A stretch of DNA of 64,000 bases from Pararhodobacter oceanensis (GTDB lineage Bacteria > Pseudomonadota > Alphaproteobacteria > Rhodobacterales > Rhodobacteraceae): the NCBI RefSeq assembly GCF_003076755.1, contig NZ_QDKM01000001.1, forward strand, positions 682,001 through 746,000, written 5' to 3'. A program made the position numbers and the translations under genes. The notes under the pieces are model-generated. The model had not been told where the DNA came from. It was given only the letters and a program-made list of their open reading frames with translations, and ran no database searches. Positions 1 to 8,007 of this stretch are shown piece after piece; positions within the stretch are counted from its first letter, which is position 1; every line of letters begins with the position of its first letter.

Positions 1-710
1 CGGTCGATGGTGGTATTGGCGCCGACCTCGACATCATCGCCGATACTCACCGCGCCCAGTGAATGGATGCGCAGCCAGGGTTGCGGCTCGGTCTCGCCGG
101 GATCCCCAAGCGCCGAGCGCGCCAGTTCCACGCGCGAGGTGGATTCGGTGACAAAGGAGAACCCGTCGCCGCCGATCACCGCATTGGGCTGGGCGATGAA
201 CCGGTCGCCGATCTTTACCCGCGCGCCGATGCGCACCCCCGAGAGGATCAGCGCATCCGCCCCGATCACCGCATCCTCGCCGATGGTGACATGATCCGCC
301 AGCCGCGCGCCAGCCCCGATCACCGCGCCCGCGCCGATGACACAAAAGGCACCGATCACGGCATCGGCGCCGATCTGCGCGCTGGGGTCGATAACCGCAC
401 TGGCATGGCGCCCCTCGGTCAATCCGGGGCCGGGATCAAACAGCCGCGAGAGCACTGCGAGGGTCAATCGTGGACGGGTGGCAAAAATCGCCGCTTCAAG
501 GCCGAGCGCCTGCCAATCCGCCCCCTCCCAGAGCACCGCCGCGCGGGCCTGCCCCTGCGGCACGCCCTCGCCATATTGCGGGCTCATCGCCAGCGCCAGA
601 TGCTCGGGTCCGGCGACCGCGGGCTCGGCACTGGCGGTGACGCGGATATCACCGCGCCCCTCGAAACGGGCGCCGAGCGCTGCAGCAATTTCCGACACGC
701 TATGGGCCAT
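1..710 (-). CDS. lpxD: LpxD, UDP-3-O-(3-hydroxyacyl)glucosamine N-acyltransferase (3' end outside window)
   Basis: Third enzyme of lipid A synthesis; it transfers a 3-hydroxyacyl chain from ACP to the 2-amino group of UDP-3-O-acylglucosamine in the cytoplasm. About 236 N-terminal residues are visible, starting MAHSVSEIAAALGARFEG. Residues 1-100 fit the uridine-binding domain. From about residue 105 a left-handed beta-helix begins, with hexapeptide repeats such as IGADAVIGA and IGEDAVIGADA, and the family signature GANTTIDR sits at the window edge. The catalytic His of the family would lie just beyond base 1. It follows the L,D-transpeptidase gene on the same strand after 49 bases. No reading-frame break is seen. 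Confidence 0.93.
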   Translation of the reverse strand, partial: MAHSVSEIAAALGARFEGRGDIRVTASAEPAVAGPEHLALAMSPQYGEGVPQGQARAAVLWEGADWQALGLEAAIFATRPRLTLAVLSRLFDPGPGLTEGRHASAVIDPSAQIGADAVIGAFCVIGAGAVIGAGARLADHVTIGEDAVIGADALILSGVRIGARVKIGDRFIAQPNAVIGGDGFSFVTESTSRVELARSALGDPGETEPQPWLRIHSLGAVSIGDDVEVGANTTID

Positions 711-759
711 CTGGTAGTCCTCCGAACAGACGCGGGTGCATCTGCTCGGTGTAGCCTGC

Positions 760-2391
760 TCAGGCGCCCACTTCCACCCCGGCACGTAGCAGCGCGTCAT
801 AAAGCCGGGAGTCGCGGCGGTAGATATCGGCGCGGTAGTTCATCCGGCCGGTCACCGAGGTAAAGGCGGTGCGGTAGACCAGATGCACCGGCACCGGCGT
901 CAACAGGCTGACACGGGTTTGCTGGCGCGAGCGCAGGACGCGCTGGTAATAGGCCTCGGGATCGACCTCTTGCATGCCGAGCAGCGTATAGGCGAAGTCG
1001 CGCGGGTCTTGCAGGCGGATGCAGCCATGCGAATAGGCGCGCACCGAATGGCCAAACAGCGACCGCGACGGCGTGTCATGCAGATAGATCGCATGAGCGT
1101 TGGGGAACATGAATTTCACCTCGCCCAGCGGATTGCCCGGCCCCGGAGGCTGGCGCACGTTGAACGGCAGCGAGGTCGGCGAATAGCGGGCGAAATCAAC
1201 ATATTCGCGGGGCACAACATTGCCCTGCCCGTCGATCATATTCAGATGCCGCGCGCCGCCACTGGACAGGGCGCCCCAATATTCGGCAACAATCGAGCGC
1301 GGCAGGGTCCAATCGGGGTTAATCTCGAGATATTCCATCACATCGGAGAATTCCGGCGTCTGGTTGGCGCGCGATCCGACCACCGAGCGGGTCTGGAAGG
1401 TCACCTGATCAAAATCGACCACACGGGCGGAGAAATCGGTCAGATTGACCCAGACATGACGGTCGCCGCGGGGGATGTTGAGCCAGCGCTCACGCTCGAG
1501 CGCGACGACGATATTGCGCACCCGCTCTTCGGGGGCGACATTGATTTCGCGGATCGTGGCGGACCCGGCGACACCGTCCGGGTCGATGCCATGGGCGACC
1601 TGAAACTCCTGCACCGCGCGTTGCATCATCCCGTCATAACGGGCGGTGGCGACGCGGGGCATATAGCCCATCGCGATCAGCCGGTTGCGCAGCGCGACCA
1701 CGGCGGAGCCATGCTGGCCCGGCTGCAGGCTACCGGCCTGCACGGTCGGCCCCCAGCCGCCATTGGCAATCGTGTCCTCAAGTTCGCGCTTGGCGTGGAA
1801 CAGGCGGGCGTATTCGGGCGCCGAGGGGGCGAGGTTGCGGATAAAGCTGACCGGTTCGGCGGCGGTAAACTCGCGCATCAACACCGCGGGATCGGGACGC
1901 GGCAGATCGCGCACGATATCCGAGATCACTGCACTGGGCTCAAGCACGCCGCTGGAGATATCGCGGGCGTATTGCAGGAAGGTCAGCGAGGCGCGGGCCT
2001 CGACAAAGCCGCGATCCCGCTCGGTTTGCACGGCGTTAAAGGCGGCCAGAAGCCCCTGCAGGTCATAGCGTGCCGAGGGCAGCCCGTGTTCTTCGGCGCG
2101 GCTGAGGGCCGAGACCAGAGCCGAGCGGCGCGCGGCATGTTCGGCGCCGGTCCAGACCTCGGTATAGCCGATCTCGCGGTAAAAACTGGACAGCGCGCGG
2201 CTTTCGCCGACGCCTTCGGCCAGCGCTTGCCGGAAGGCGGGAAACTCTTGCGCGATCACCGGTGTCGGCGCGATCATCGCGACCACCGCAGGCAGCGTGA
2301 CCGAGACCCCCAATGCCAAACTCACAATCGCCGCATGTGTTCTGAATTGCGTCTTGCTGCGTTTCGGGCCTGTGGGGCTGGTCAGGGTCAT
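760..2391 (-). CDS. Murein L,D-transpeptidase (YcbB/LdtD type)
   Basis: Periplasmic enzyme expected to form 3-3 (mDAP-mDAP) peptide cross-links in peptidoglycan. About 543 residues. An N-terminal hydrophobic stretch (about residues 20-45, ending AQEF) looks like a signal peptide or anchor. A peptidoglycan-binding type 1 domain lies near residues 225-285 (LQPGQHGSAVVALRNRL), followed by a YkuD catalytic domain with the SHGCIRL motif; the nucleophile is Cys457 with His455 two residues before it. The ATG at 2391 is chosen because CCGGAGGACGACA precedes it; an upstream in-frame start at 2448 would add 19 residues that do not look like a signal peptide. It is divergent from a MepK-like endopeptidase, an enzyme class acting on the same cross-links. 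Confidence 0.92.
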   Translation of the reverse strand: MTLTSPTGPKRSKTQFRTHAAIVSLALGVSVTLPAVVAMIAPTPVIAQEFPAFRQALAEGVGESRALSSFYREIGYTEVWTGAEHAARRSALVSALSRAEEHGLPSARYDLQGLLAAFNAVQTERDRGFVEARASLTFLQYARDISSGVLEPSAVISDIVRDLPRPDPAVLMREFTAAEPVSFIRNLAPSAPEYARLFHAKRELEDTIANGGWGPTVQAGSLQPGQHGSAVVALRNRLIAMGYMPRVATARYDGMMQRAVQEFQVAHGIDPDGVAGSATIREINVAPEERVRNIVVALERERWLNIPRGDRHVWVNLTDFSARVVDFDQVTFQTRSVVGSRANQTPEFSDVMEYLEINPDWTLPRSIVAEYWGALSSGGARHLNMIDGQGNVVPREYVDFARYSPTSLPFNVRQPPGPGNPLGEVKFMFPNAHAIYLHDTPSRSLFGHSVRAYSHGCIRLQDPRDFAYTLLGMQEVDPEAYYQRVLRSRQQTRVSLLTPVPVHLVYRTAFTSVTGRMNYRADIYRRDSRLYDALLRAGVEVGA

Positions 2392-2997
2392 TGTCGTCCT
2401 CCGGTAAAAGATCTGGTCCATCCTCCGGTTCGCATGTGCCGGTGGCAAATAGGCTGCAAGGGTCTGCGCTGTCAGGTGAGTCGCGCACGCGAGCGGGATG
2501 GTTCAATAATGGTCATTATAATACAACAACACCATGACCGTCTCGCGCCGTTCACGTCGAGTAACAATCGCGCGACTCAATTGGTTCCATTGATTCTGCG
2601 TGAGGGCGGCGAATATCGCACGCCTTGATGCACGCAAGGGCTGTATGAACCGCGATCACACCGCCAAACAGGTGACAGAGCGGCAGCAGTGGCAGGGTGA
2701 TTCGCCGCATAGTTGCAGAGTATGTCGGGATAAATGCCTGAAAACAAAGCATCTTGGTTTACATTAAGCATTTTTCAGCAATTTATCGCCTATCTTGGCG
2801 CCGGAGGGGCGCTCGGCCCGACTCCCCACTTGGGCTGGGCGGCTGAATGTGGCATCAAGGCATCAGAAGATAAAAATCTTCTTGACGCTGTGTCGCTTCG
2901 GCCTAGGCCCGTTTTGGGGTCAATTGTCGGAGTGGCCGCCTCATGAAGCAACGCCAAAATGGCACGACTAGACTTTGGGAATGGGACAGGATCAGAA
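2392..2997. other. Divergent intergenic region, 606 bp, no convincing gene
   Basis: It separates the L,D-transpeptidase and MepK-like genes. Short open frames on both strands have no recognisable protein features. The middle (about 2690-2800) is clearly more AT-rich than the surrounding coding DNA. Two palindromes sit near 2865-2909, described separately. It presumably carries both divergent promoters. Confidence 0.6.
2865..2910 (+). promoter_or_regulatory. Candidate promoter with overlapping palindrome upstream of the MepK-like gene
   Basis: AGAAGAT-AAAA-ATCTTCT (2865-2882) is a perfect inverted repeat with 7-base arms. Its last base begins TTGACG (2882-2887), a good -35 match. A TAGGCC at 2904-2909 could be the -10 with a 16-base spacer and lies inside the 10-base palindrome GGCCTAGGCC (2900-2909). 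The -10 match is weak, so this is a candidate only. Confidence 0.3.
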
Positions 2998-3567
2998 ATG
3001 ACCTCTTCGGAAAACACCGGGTTCACTCGGCGCGGACTATTGGGCGTGTTTGCCGCCACCACCTTGATTGCGGCACCGACAATGTCACAGGCCTTTGCCT
3101 TTAACCGTGGCGCCGGCGATATCCGCCGCATCCGCATGCACTCGGGCCGCACCGGCGAATCGCTGGATATGATTTACTGGATCGAAGGCGAGTATATCCC
3201 GGAAGCGCTGGAAGCCGTGAACCACTTCTTCCGCGACTGGCGCAACGACCGCGTTCACCGTATCGACACCCGCACCATCGACATTATGGCCGCCTCGCAT
3301 AACCTTCTCGAGGTTGATGAGCCCTATATGCTGCTCTCGGGCTACCGCTCGCCGGAGACCAACGCGATGCTGCGCCGCCGCTCATCCGGTGTTGCGCGCA
3401 ACTCGCGCCATATGGTCGGCCAGGCTGCCGATCTGCGGTTGCGGTCGCGTTCGGTGAACCAGATTGCGCGCGCCGCACAGGCCTGTAACGCCGGTGGCGT
3501 CGGCCGGTATTCGCGCTCGAACTTTACCCATATGGACTGCGGTCCGGTGCGCAGCTGGGGCGGCTAA
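2998..3567 (+). CDS. MepK/YcbK-like DUF882 murein endopeptidase (peptidase M15 family)
   Basis: Predicted zinc metallopeptidase of the periplasm; characterised relatives (E. coli MepK) cleave peptidoglycan cross-links, including 3-3 links. 189 residues. The N-terminus TRRGLLGVFAATTLIAA ... SQAFA is a twin-arginine (Tat) signal. Zinc ligands typical of M15 peptidases are visible: His138 and Asp145 in RHMVGQAADLR and His178 in THMDCG. ATG 2998 is chosen over an upstream in-frame ATG at 2959 because it puts the Tat motif about ten residues in and has a purine-rich GACAGG before it. A strong terminator follows. Divergent from the L,D-transpeptidase. Confidence 0.9.
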   Translation: MTSSENTGFTRRGLLGVFAATTLIAAPTMSQAFAFNRGAGDIRRIRMHSGRTGESLDMIYWIEGEYIPEALEAVNHFFRDWRNDRVHRIDTRTIDIMAASHNLLEVDEPYMLLSGYRSPETNAMLRRRSSGVARNSRHMVGQAADLRLRSRSVNQIARAAQACNAGGVGRYSRSNFTHMDCGPVRSWGG

Positions 3568-3592
3568 GCCCCTCTTATCCGCCGGTCTGATG

Positions 3593-3632
3593 AAACCCCG
3601 CATGCCCGATGGCTGCGGGGTTTGTCTTTTTT
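3593..3632 (+). terminator. Rho-independent terminator after the MepK-like gene
   Basis: Perfect 10-base stem AAACCCCGCA (3593-3602) with TGCGGGGTTT (3614-3623), an 11-base loop, then GTCTTTTTT. It lies 25 bases after the stop codon. Confidence 0.85.
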
Positions 3633-3722
3633 CAATGCCTTAGACCGGATCGCCCGCCCGCGCCCCCTTGCGCCGATGGCCCGCCACGCCATATCTTGCG
3701 CAGAACCCATGGAAGGACCGAC

Positions 3723-5018
3723 ATGCAGTCGCTTGATAGCGCTTTTTGGCTCACCTGTGCGGGAATCATCGGCTTGCTGGTGCTTTCCGCCTTTTTCTCC
3801 GGCAGTGAAACCGCGCTCACCGCCTCGTCACGCGCCAAATTGCGGGCACAGGCCGACAAAGGCTCGAAGGGCGCGCAGCGGGCGCTGGCGCTGACCAATG
3901 ACAGCGAGCGGTTGATCGGCTCGGTGCTCTTGGGCAACAATCTGGTCAATATCCTTGCCGCCTCGCTGGCGACGGCGCTGTTCACCCGCATTTTCGGCGA
4001 TTCCGGCGTCGCGCTGGCGACATTGATCATGACGCTTTTGGTGCTGATCTTTGCCGAGGTGCTGCCGAAAACCTACGCCATCACCAACCCCGAAACCGCC
4101 GCTTCGCGGGTGGCGACGCCGATCAAACTGGTGGTGCTGATGTTCGCGCCGGTGGTGGCGGCGGTGCGGATGCTGGTGCGCGGCTTGCTGTTGCTGGTCG
4201 GGGTGCGCACCGATCCCGACAGCGCCATCCTGTCCTATCACGAGGAAATCGCCGGCGCGCTGGCGCTCGGCCACTCCGAAGGCACGGTCGATAAGGAAGA
4301 CCGCGACCGTTTGCTGGGCGCGCTCGATCTGGGGCACCGGATGGTCGAAGAGGTGATGTTGCACCGCTCCCAAATTGAGACGGTGAATATCGACGCCCCG
4401 CCCGCCGAGATCATCGCGCAAAGCGTCAATGCGCCGTTTTCGCGGCTGCCGGCGTGGAAGGACGAGCCCGAGAATATCGTCGGGGTGATCCATTCGCGCG
4501 ACCTGATGCGCGAGGTTCACCGTGTGGTCACCGAAGCCGGTGGCGATTTCTCGGCGGTCGAGACCATCGATATCTCGAAAGTGGCGCGCGACGCCTATTT
4601 CGTCCCCGAGACCACCCCGATGGACGAGCAGATGCGGCAGTTCCTGCAGCAACGCCGCCATTTCGCACTGGTGATTGACGAATATGGCGCGCTCTTGGGG
4701 CTGATCACGCTGGAGGATATCCTTGAGGAAATCGTCGGCGAGATTGTTGATGAGCATGACCTGCCGACGGAAAACCCGATCACCATGCTGGACGGCGGCG
4801 CGATTGAGCTGGACGGGGCGATGACCATCCGCGACTTGAACCGCGCAATGGATTGGTCGCTGCCCGATGACGAGGCCAATACCGTCGCCGGTCTGGTGAT
4901 CCATGAGGCGCAGATGATCCCCGAGATCGGGCAGGTGTTCCAGTTCCACGCCTGCCGGTTCACCGTGGTGGAACGCTCGGAAAACCGCCTGACCCGGCTG
5001 CGTATCCGTCCGATGTAG
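3723..5018 (+). CDS. CNNM/CorC (HlyC-type) family membrane protein with CBS domains
   Basis: Inner-membrane protein of the family often labelled hemolysin or magnesium/cobalt efflux protein; the transported ion cannot be read from sequence. 431 residues. The DUF21 (CNNM) transmembrane domain covers about residues 5-190, including FFSGSETALTASSRA. A CBS pair follows (about 205-330), with VIHSRDLM and a segment ending EYGALLGLITLEDILEEIVGEI. The C-terminal CorC/HlyC domain ends RFTVVERSENRLTRLRI. ATG 3723 has GGAAGGACCGAC upstream, whereas earlier in-frame starts fall in the terminator region. Repeat-filled convergent gap downstream. Confidence 0.9.
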   Translation: MQSLDSAFWLTCAGIIGLLVLSAFFSGSETALTASSRAKLRAQADKGSKGAQRALALTNDSERLIGSVLLGNNLVNILAASLATALFTRIFGDSGVALATLIMTLLVLIFAEVLPKTYAITNPETAASRVATPIKLVVLMFAPVVAAVRMLVRGLLLLVGVRTDPDSAILSYHEEIAGALALGHSEGTVDKEDRDRLLGALDLGHRMVEEVMLHRSQIETVNIDAPPAEIIAQSVNAPFSRLPAWKDEPENIVGVIHSRDLMREVHRVVTEAGGDFSAVETIDISKVARDAYFVPETTPMDEQMRQFLQQRRHFALVIDEYGALLGLITLEDILEEIVGEIVDEHDLPTENPITMLDGGAIELDGAMTIRDLNRAMDWSLPDDEANTVAGLVIHEAQMIPEIGQVFQFHACRFTVVERSENRLTRLRIRPM

Positions 5019-5087
5019 GGGCGTCCGATCTAGGAGCCGAGCGTTCGTGCGCTACCCTTGCCAGCCCTTAATAGACAACGCTCAAAT

Positions 5088-5245
5088 CCACTGTCAGGCC
5101 CGGGTGAAACCCGGGCCGCGCCCGACCCTCCCCCCGGGAGGGCGCATTGGCGATGCCACTCATCGCTCACCCGACATTTATGCTTGTAAGCGCGCCGCGT
5201 TGTGGAGATGGGTAAGGCGCCCACCCAGGGTCAGGCGCGTCCCTT
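5088..5245 (+). repeat. R1-A, copy of a ~155-bp GC-rich intergenic repeat
   Basis: It shares with three other copies the blocks CCACTGTCAGGCCCG, GGGCCGCGCCCGACCCTCCC, GGGAGGGCGCATTGGCGATG, ATGCTTGT, and CACCCAGGGTCAGGCGCGTC near its end. It contains internal inverted repeats (CCCGGGT-GAA-ACCCGGG; CCTCCC with GGGAGG). Full-length copy in forward orientation. Confidence 0.85.
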
Positions 5246-5325
5246 TTGTTTTGGTTCATCACGAGCGTGCCGAGCAATCGCTTTCACGTGGCTCTGCAAA
5301 TCAACCGTCTGGCACGGCGGTCACG

Positions 5326-5459
5326 CCGGGCCGCGCCCGACCCTCCCCATGGGAGGGCGCATTGGCGATGTCGAGAGCTGCTTGGGCGTCATGAATGCTT
5401 TGGAGTGCAGAGCTTTGTGGAGAAGGTCCGCGCGCCCGCCCAGGGTTGGGCGCAGCCCC
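5326..5459 (+). repeat. R1-B, diverged copy of the R1 intergenic repeat
   Basis: Same orientation as R1-A, about 240 bases downstream. The core GGGCCGCGCCCGACCCTCCC and GGGAGGGCGCATTGGCGATG are exact; the distal half (GAATGCTTTG ... GCCCAGGGTTGGGCGCA) is more diverged. Confidence 0.8.
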
Positions 5460-5509
5460 TCATTGTCTGCAATGAACGATGCGTGAATTAGTGTCGCGTC
5501 CGCCGCGGA

Positions 5510-5902
5510 TCACTCCGCTGCTTTTGCCGCCTCGAACCGGGCTTTCAACTCATCCACGTCATCAAATTTGATCGATTCCCCGCAGCCGCAGGCATCCGAG
5601 ACATTCGGATTGCGGAACTGGAAACCGGATTCCAGCAGGCCGGTCTGATGATCGATCTCGGTGCCGAACAGGAACATCTGCGCCATCGGGGCAACAATCA
5701 CCCGCGCGTCGCCCTGTTCGATCACCTCTTCATGCGGCTCGATTTCATCGGCGAAATCCATGGTATATTCCATGCCCGCGCAGCCGCCTTTCTTGACGCC
5801 GATCCGCAGTCCCAATTTACCCTGTTTCTCCATCAACCGCGCGATATGGCGCTCGGCGGCATCGGTCAGGGTGATCGGAGATTTTCCGGGAATTCCGAAC
5901 AT
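5510..5902 (-). CDS. SufA/IscA/HesB-family A-type Fe-S carrier protein
   Basis: A-type iron-sulfur carrier that delivers clusters to apo-proteins. 130 residues. The three family cysteines are visible: one in the GGCAG motif (KKGGCAGMEYTM) and two in DACGCGES near the C-terminus. ATG 5902 is chosen; the upstream extension in the same frame lies over the end of sufT. It starts five bases after the sufT stop on the same strand, so the two are almost certainly co-transcribed as the distal part of a suf-type unit. No sufBCDS genes are in the window. The choice of paralogue (sufA or iscA/erpA-like) is not settled by sequence alone. Confidence 0.93.
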   Translation of the reverse strand: MFGIPGKSPITLTDAAERHIARLMEKQGKLGLRIGVKKGGCAGMEYTMDFADEIEPHEEVIEQGDARVIVAPMAQMFLFGTEIDHQTGLLESGFQFRNPNVSDACGCGESIKFDDVDELKARFEAAKAAE

Positions 5903-5907
5903 AGTCT

Positions 5908-6276
5908 TTACATGAATCCAAGTTCTAGACGGGCTTCGTCGGACATCATGTCCATGCCCCATTGCGGGTCGAAGGTCATATCGACATCGACCTCTTTGAC
6001 GCCGGGCACCGAGTTCATCGCATCGGCGATCCAGCCCGGCATTTCGCCCGCCACCGGACAGCCCGGCGCGGTCAATGTCATCGTCACATGCACCGAATTT
6101 TCCGGCGTGATGGCAATCGTATAGATCAGCCCGAGATCGTAAATATTCACCGGAATCTCGGGGTCATAGACAGAGCGGCAGGCCTCGACGAGGCTTTCAT
6201 ACAGCGGATGATCGGTGCTCGACGGGGCGATCAGGGGCGTGCCCTCGGCGGGGTTATGATCTTGAGAGGCGTTCAT
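5908..6276 (-). CDS. sufT: SufT, MIP18/DUF59 family Fe-S assembly protein
   Basis: Auxiliary factor for Fe-S cluster maturation. 122 residues. The DUF59 core is clear: VYDPEIPVNIYDLGLIY, then TLTAPGCPV with the conserved Cys, and VDVDMTFDPQWGMDMM near the end. ATG 6276 has GAGGATAG before it. The about 35 residues ahead of the DUF59 core are a short polar leader common in SufT. Directly upstream of the sufA-like gene with a five-base gap. Upstream, 228 bases separate it from the divergent tgt gene. Confidence 0.92.
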   Translation of the reverse strand: MNASQDHNPAEGTPLIAPSSTDHPLYESLVEACRSVYDPEIPVNIYDLGLIYTIAITPENSVHVTMTLTAPGCPVAGEMPGWIADAMNSVPGVKEVDVDMTFDPQWGMDMMSDEARLELGFM

Positions 6277-6486
6277 TCTATCCTCGGTGTTTCTATACCT
6301 GAGTGAAGATATAGGATTTTGAGGGCAAGCCGTAAAGGGGCGGGGTCGGGAAATCGGAGTTGCGCGGCCTGATGCGTCAATCTGCCCCGCAGGCAGGAGA
6401 GCCGCGCCTGTGTTGGGCGAAACCGTCCTCCATGCGTCGCTGCGATGGGTTGGCAAGGGGTGAGGCGGCGGGCTAAAGGGACGTGA

Positions 6487-7635
<1,149 letters not shown>

Positions 7636-7658
7636 TGTCCCGCGCGTGAACCGAGCGC

Positions 7659-7813
7659 AAAGGGACGCGCCCGACTCTGGGTGGGCGCCCTGCCCTCACC
7701 ACGACGCAGCGTGCTCACAAGCATCTACGCCGCCCAAGCCCACCCGGCATCGCCATGCGCCCTGCCTCGGGGAGGGGCGGGCGCGGCCCGTGGGTGCCAC
7801 GGGCGGGGCGGGT
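7659..7813 (-). repeat. R1-C, copy of the R1 intergenic repeat
   Basis: Read on the minus strand it carries CACGGGCCGCGCCCG, CCCTCCCCGAGG, GCAGGGCGCATGGCGATGCC, ATGCTTGTGAGC and CGCCCACCCAGAGTC followed by GGGCGCGTCCCTTT, matching R1-A and R1-D block by block. Confidence 0.85.
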
Positions 7814-7835
7814 GAAATGGAGCGAGCTAGGTGAT

Positions 7836-7991
7836 AAGGGACGCGCCTGACCCTGGGTGGGCGTCCTGCCGTTGCTACGACGCGTTGCGCTCACAAGCAT
7901 TGATGTCATCCGAGCCACTCAGGGCATCGCCATGCGCCCTCCCACGGGGAGGGTCGGGCGCGGCCCGTGGTGGCCACGGGCCTGACAGTGG
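7836..7991 (-). repeat. R1-D, copy of the R1 intergenic repeat
   Basis: Read on the minus strand it begins CCACTGTCAGGCCCGTGG, contains GGGCCGCGCCCGACCCTCCC and GGGAGGGCGCATGGCGATGC, and ends CAGGGTCAGGCGCGTCCCTT. It is the closest partner of R1-A and lies 23 bases from R1-C. Confidence 0.85.
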
Positions 7992-8007
7992 CTCTGCCCC
8001 CTCCGCG

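Larger units (their letters stand above)
5019..5509. other. Convergent intergenic gap, 491 bp, holding two R1 repeats
   Basis: It lies between the CNNM/CorC-like gene and the sufA-like gene, which converge. Open frames here arise from the GC-rich repeats and show no domain or conserved start. The gap is largely filled by repeat copies R1-A and R1-B. Confidence 0.75.
7636..8007. other. Convergent intergenic gap, 372 bp, holding two R1 repeats
   Basis: Between tgt and the ABC permease gene, whose 3' ends face each other. It is almost wholly filled by R1-C and R1-D in inverted orientation relative to R1-A and R1-B. No gene supported. Confidence 0.8.

Noticed and set aside
883-2628. Long open frame (581 codons, plus strand) opposite the L,D-transpeptidase
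   Set aside because: It is the antisense shadow of a real gene in GC-rich DNA: His/Arg/Gly-rich, with no domain and no ribosome site.
5047-5394. Open frame of 115 codons in the gap after the CNNM-like gene
   Set aside because: It is built from the R1 repeats and has no ribosome site or similarity; two other frames in the same DNA look equally open.
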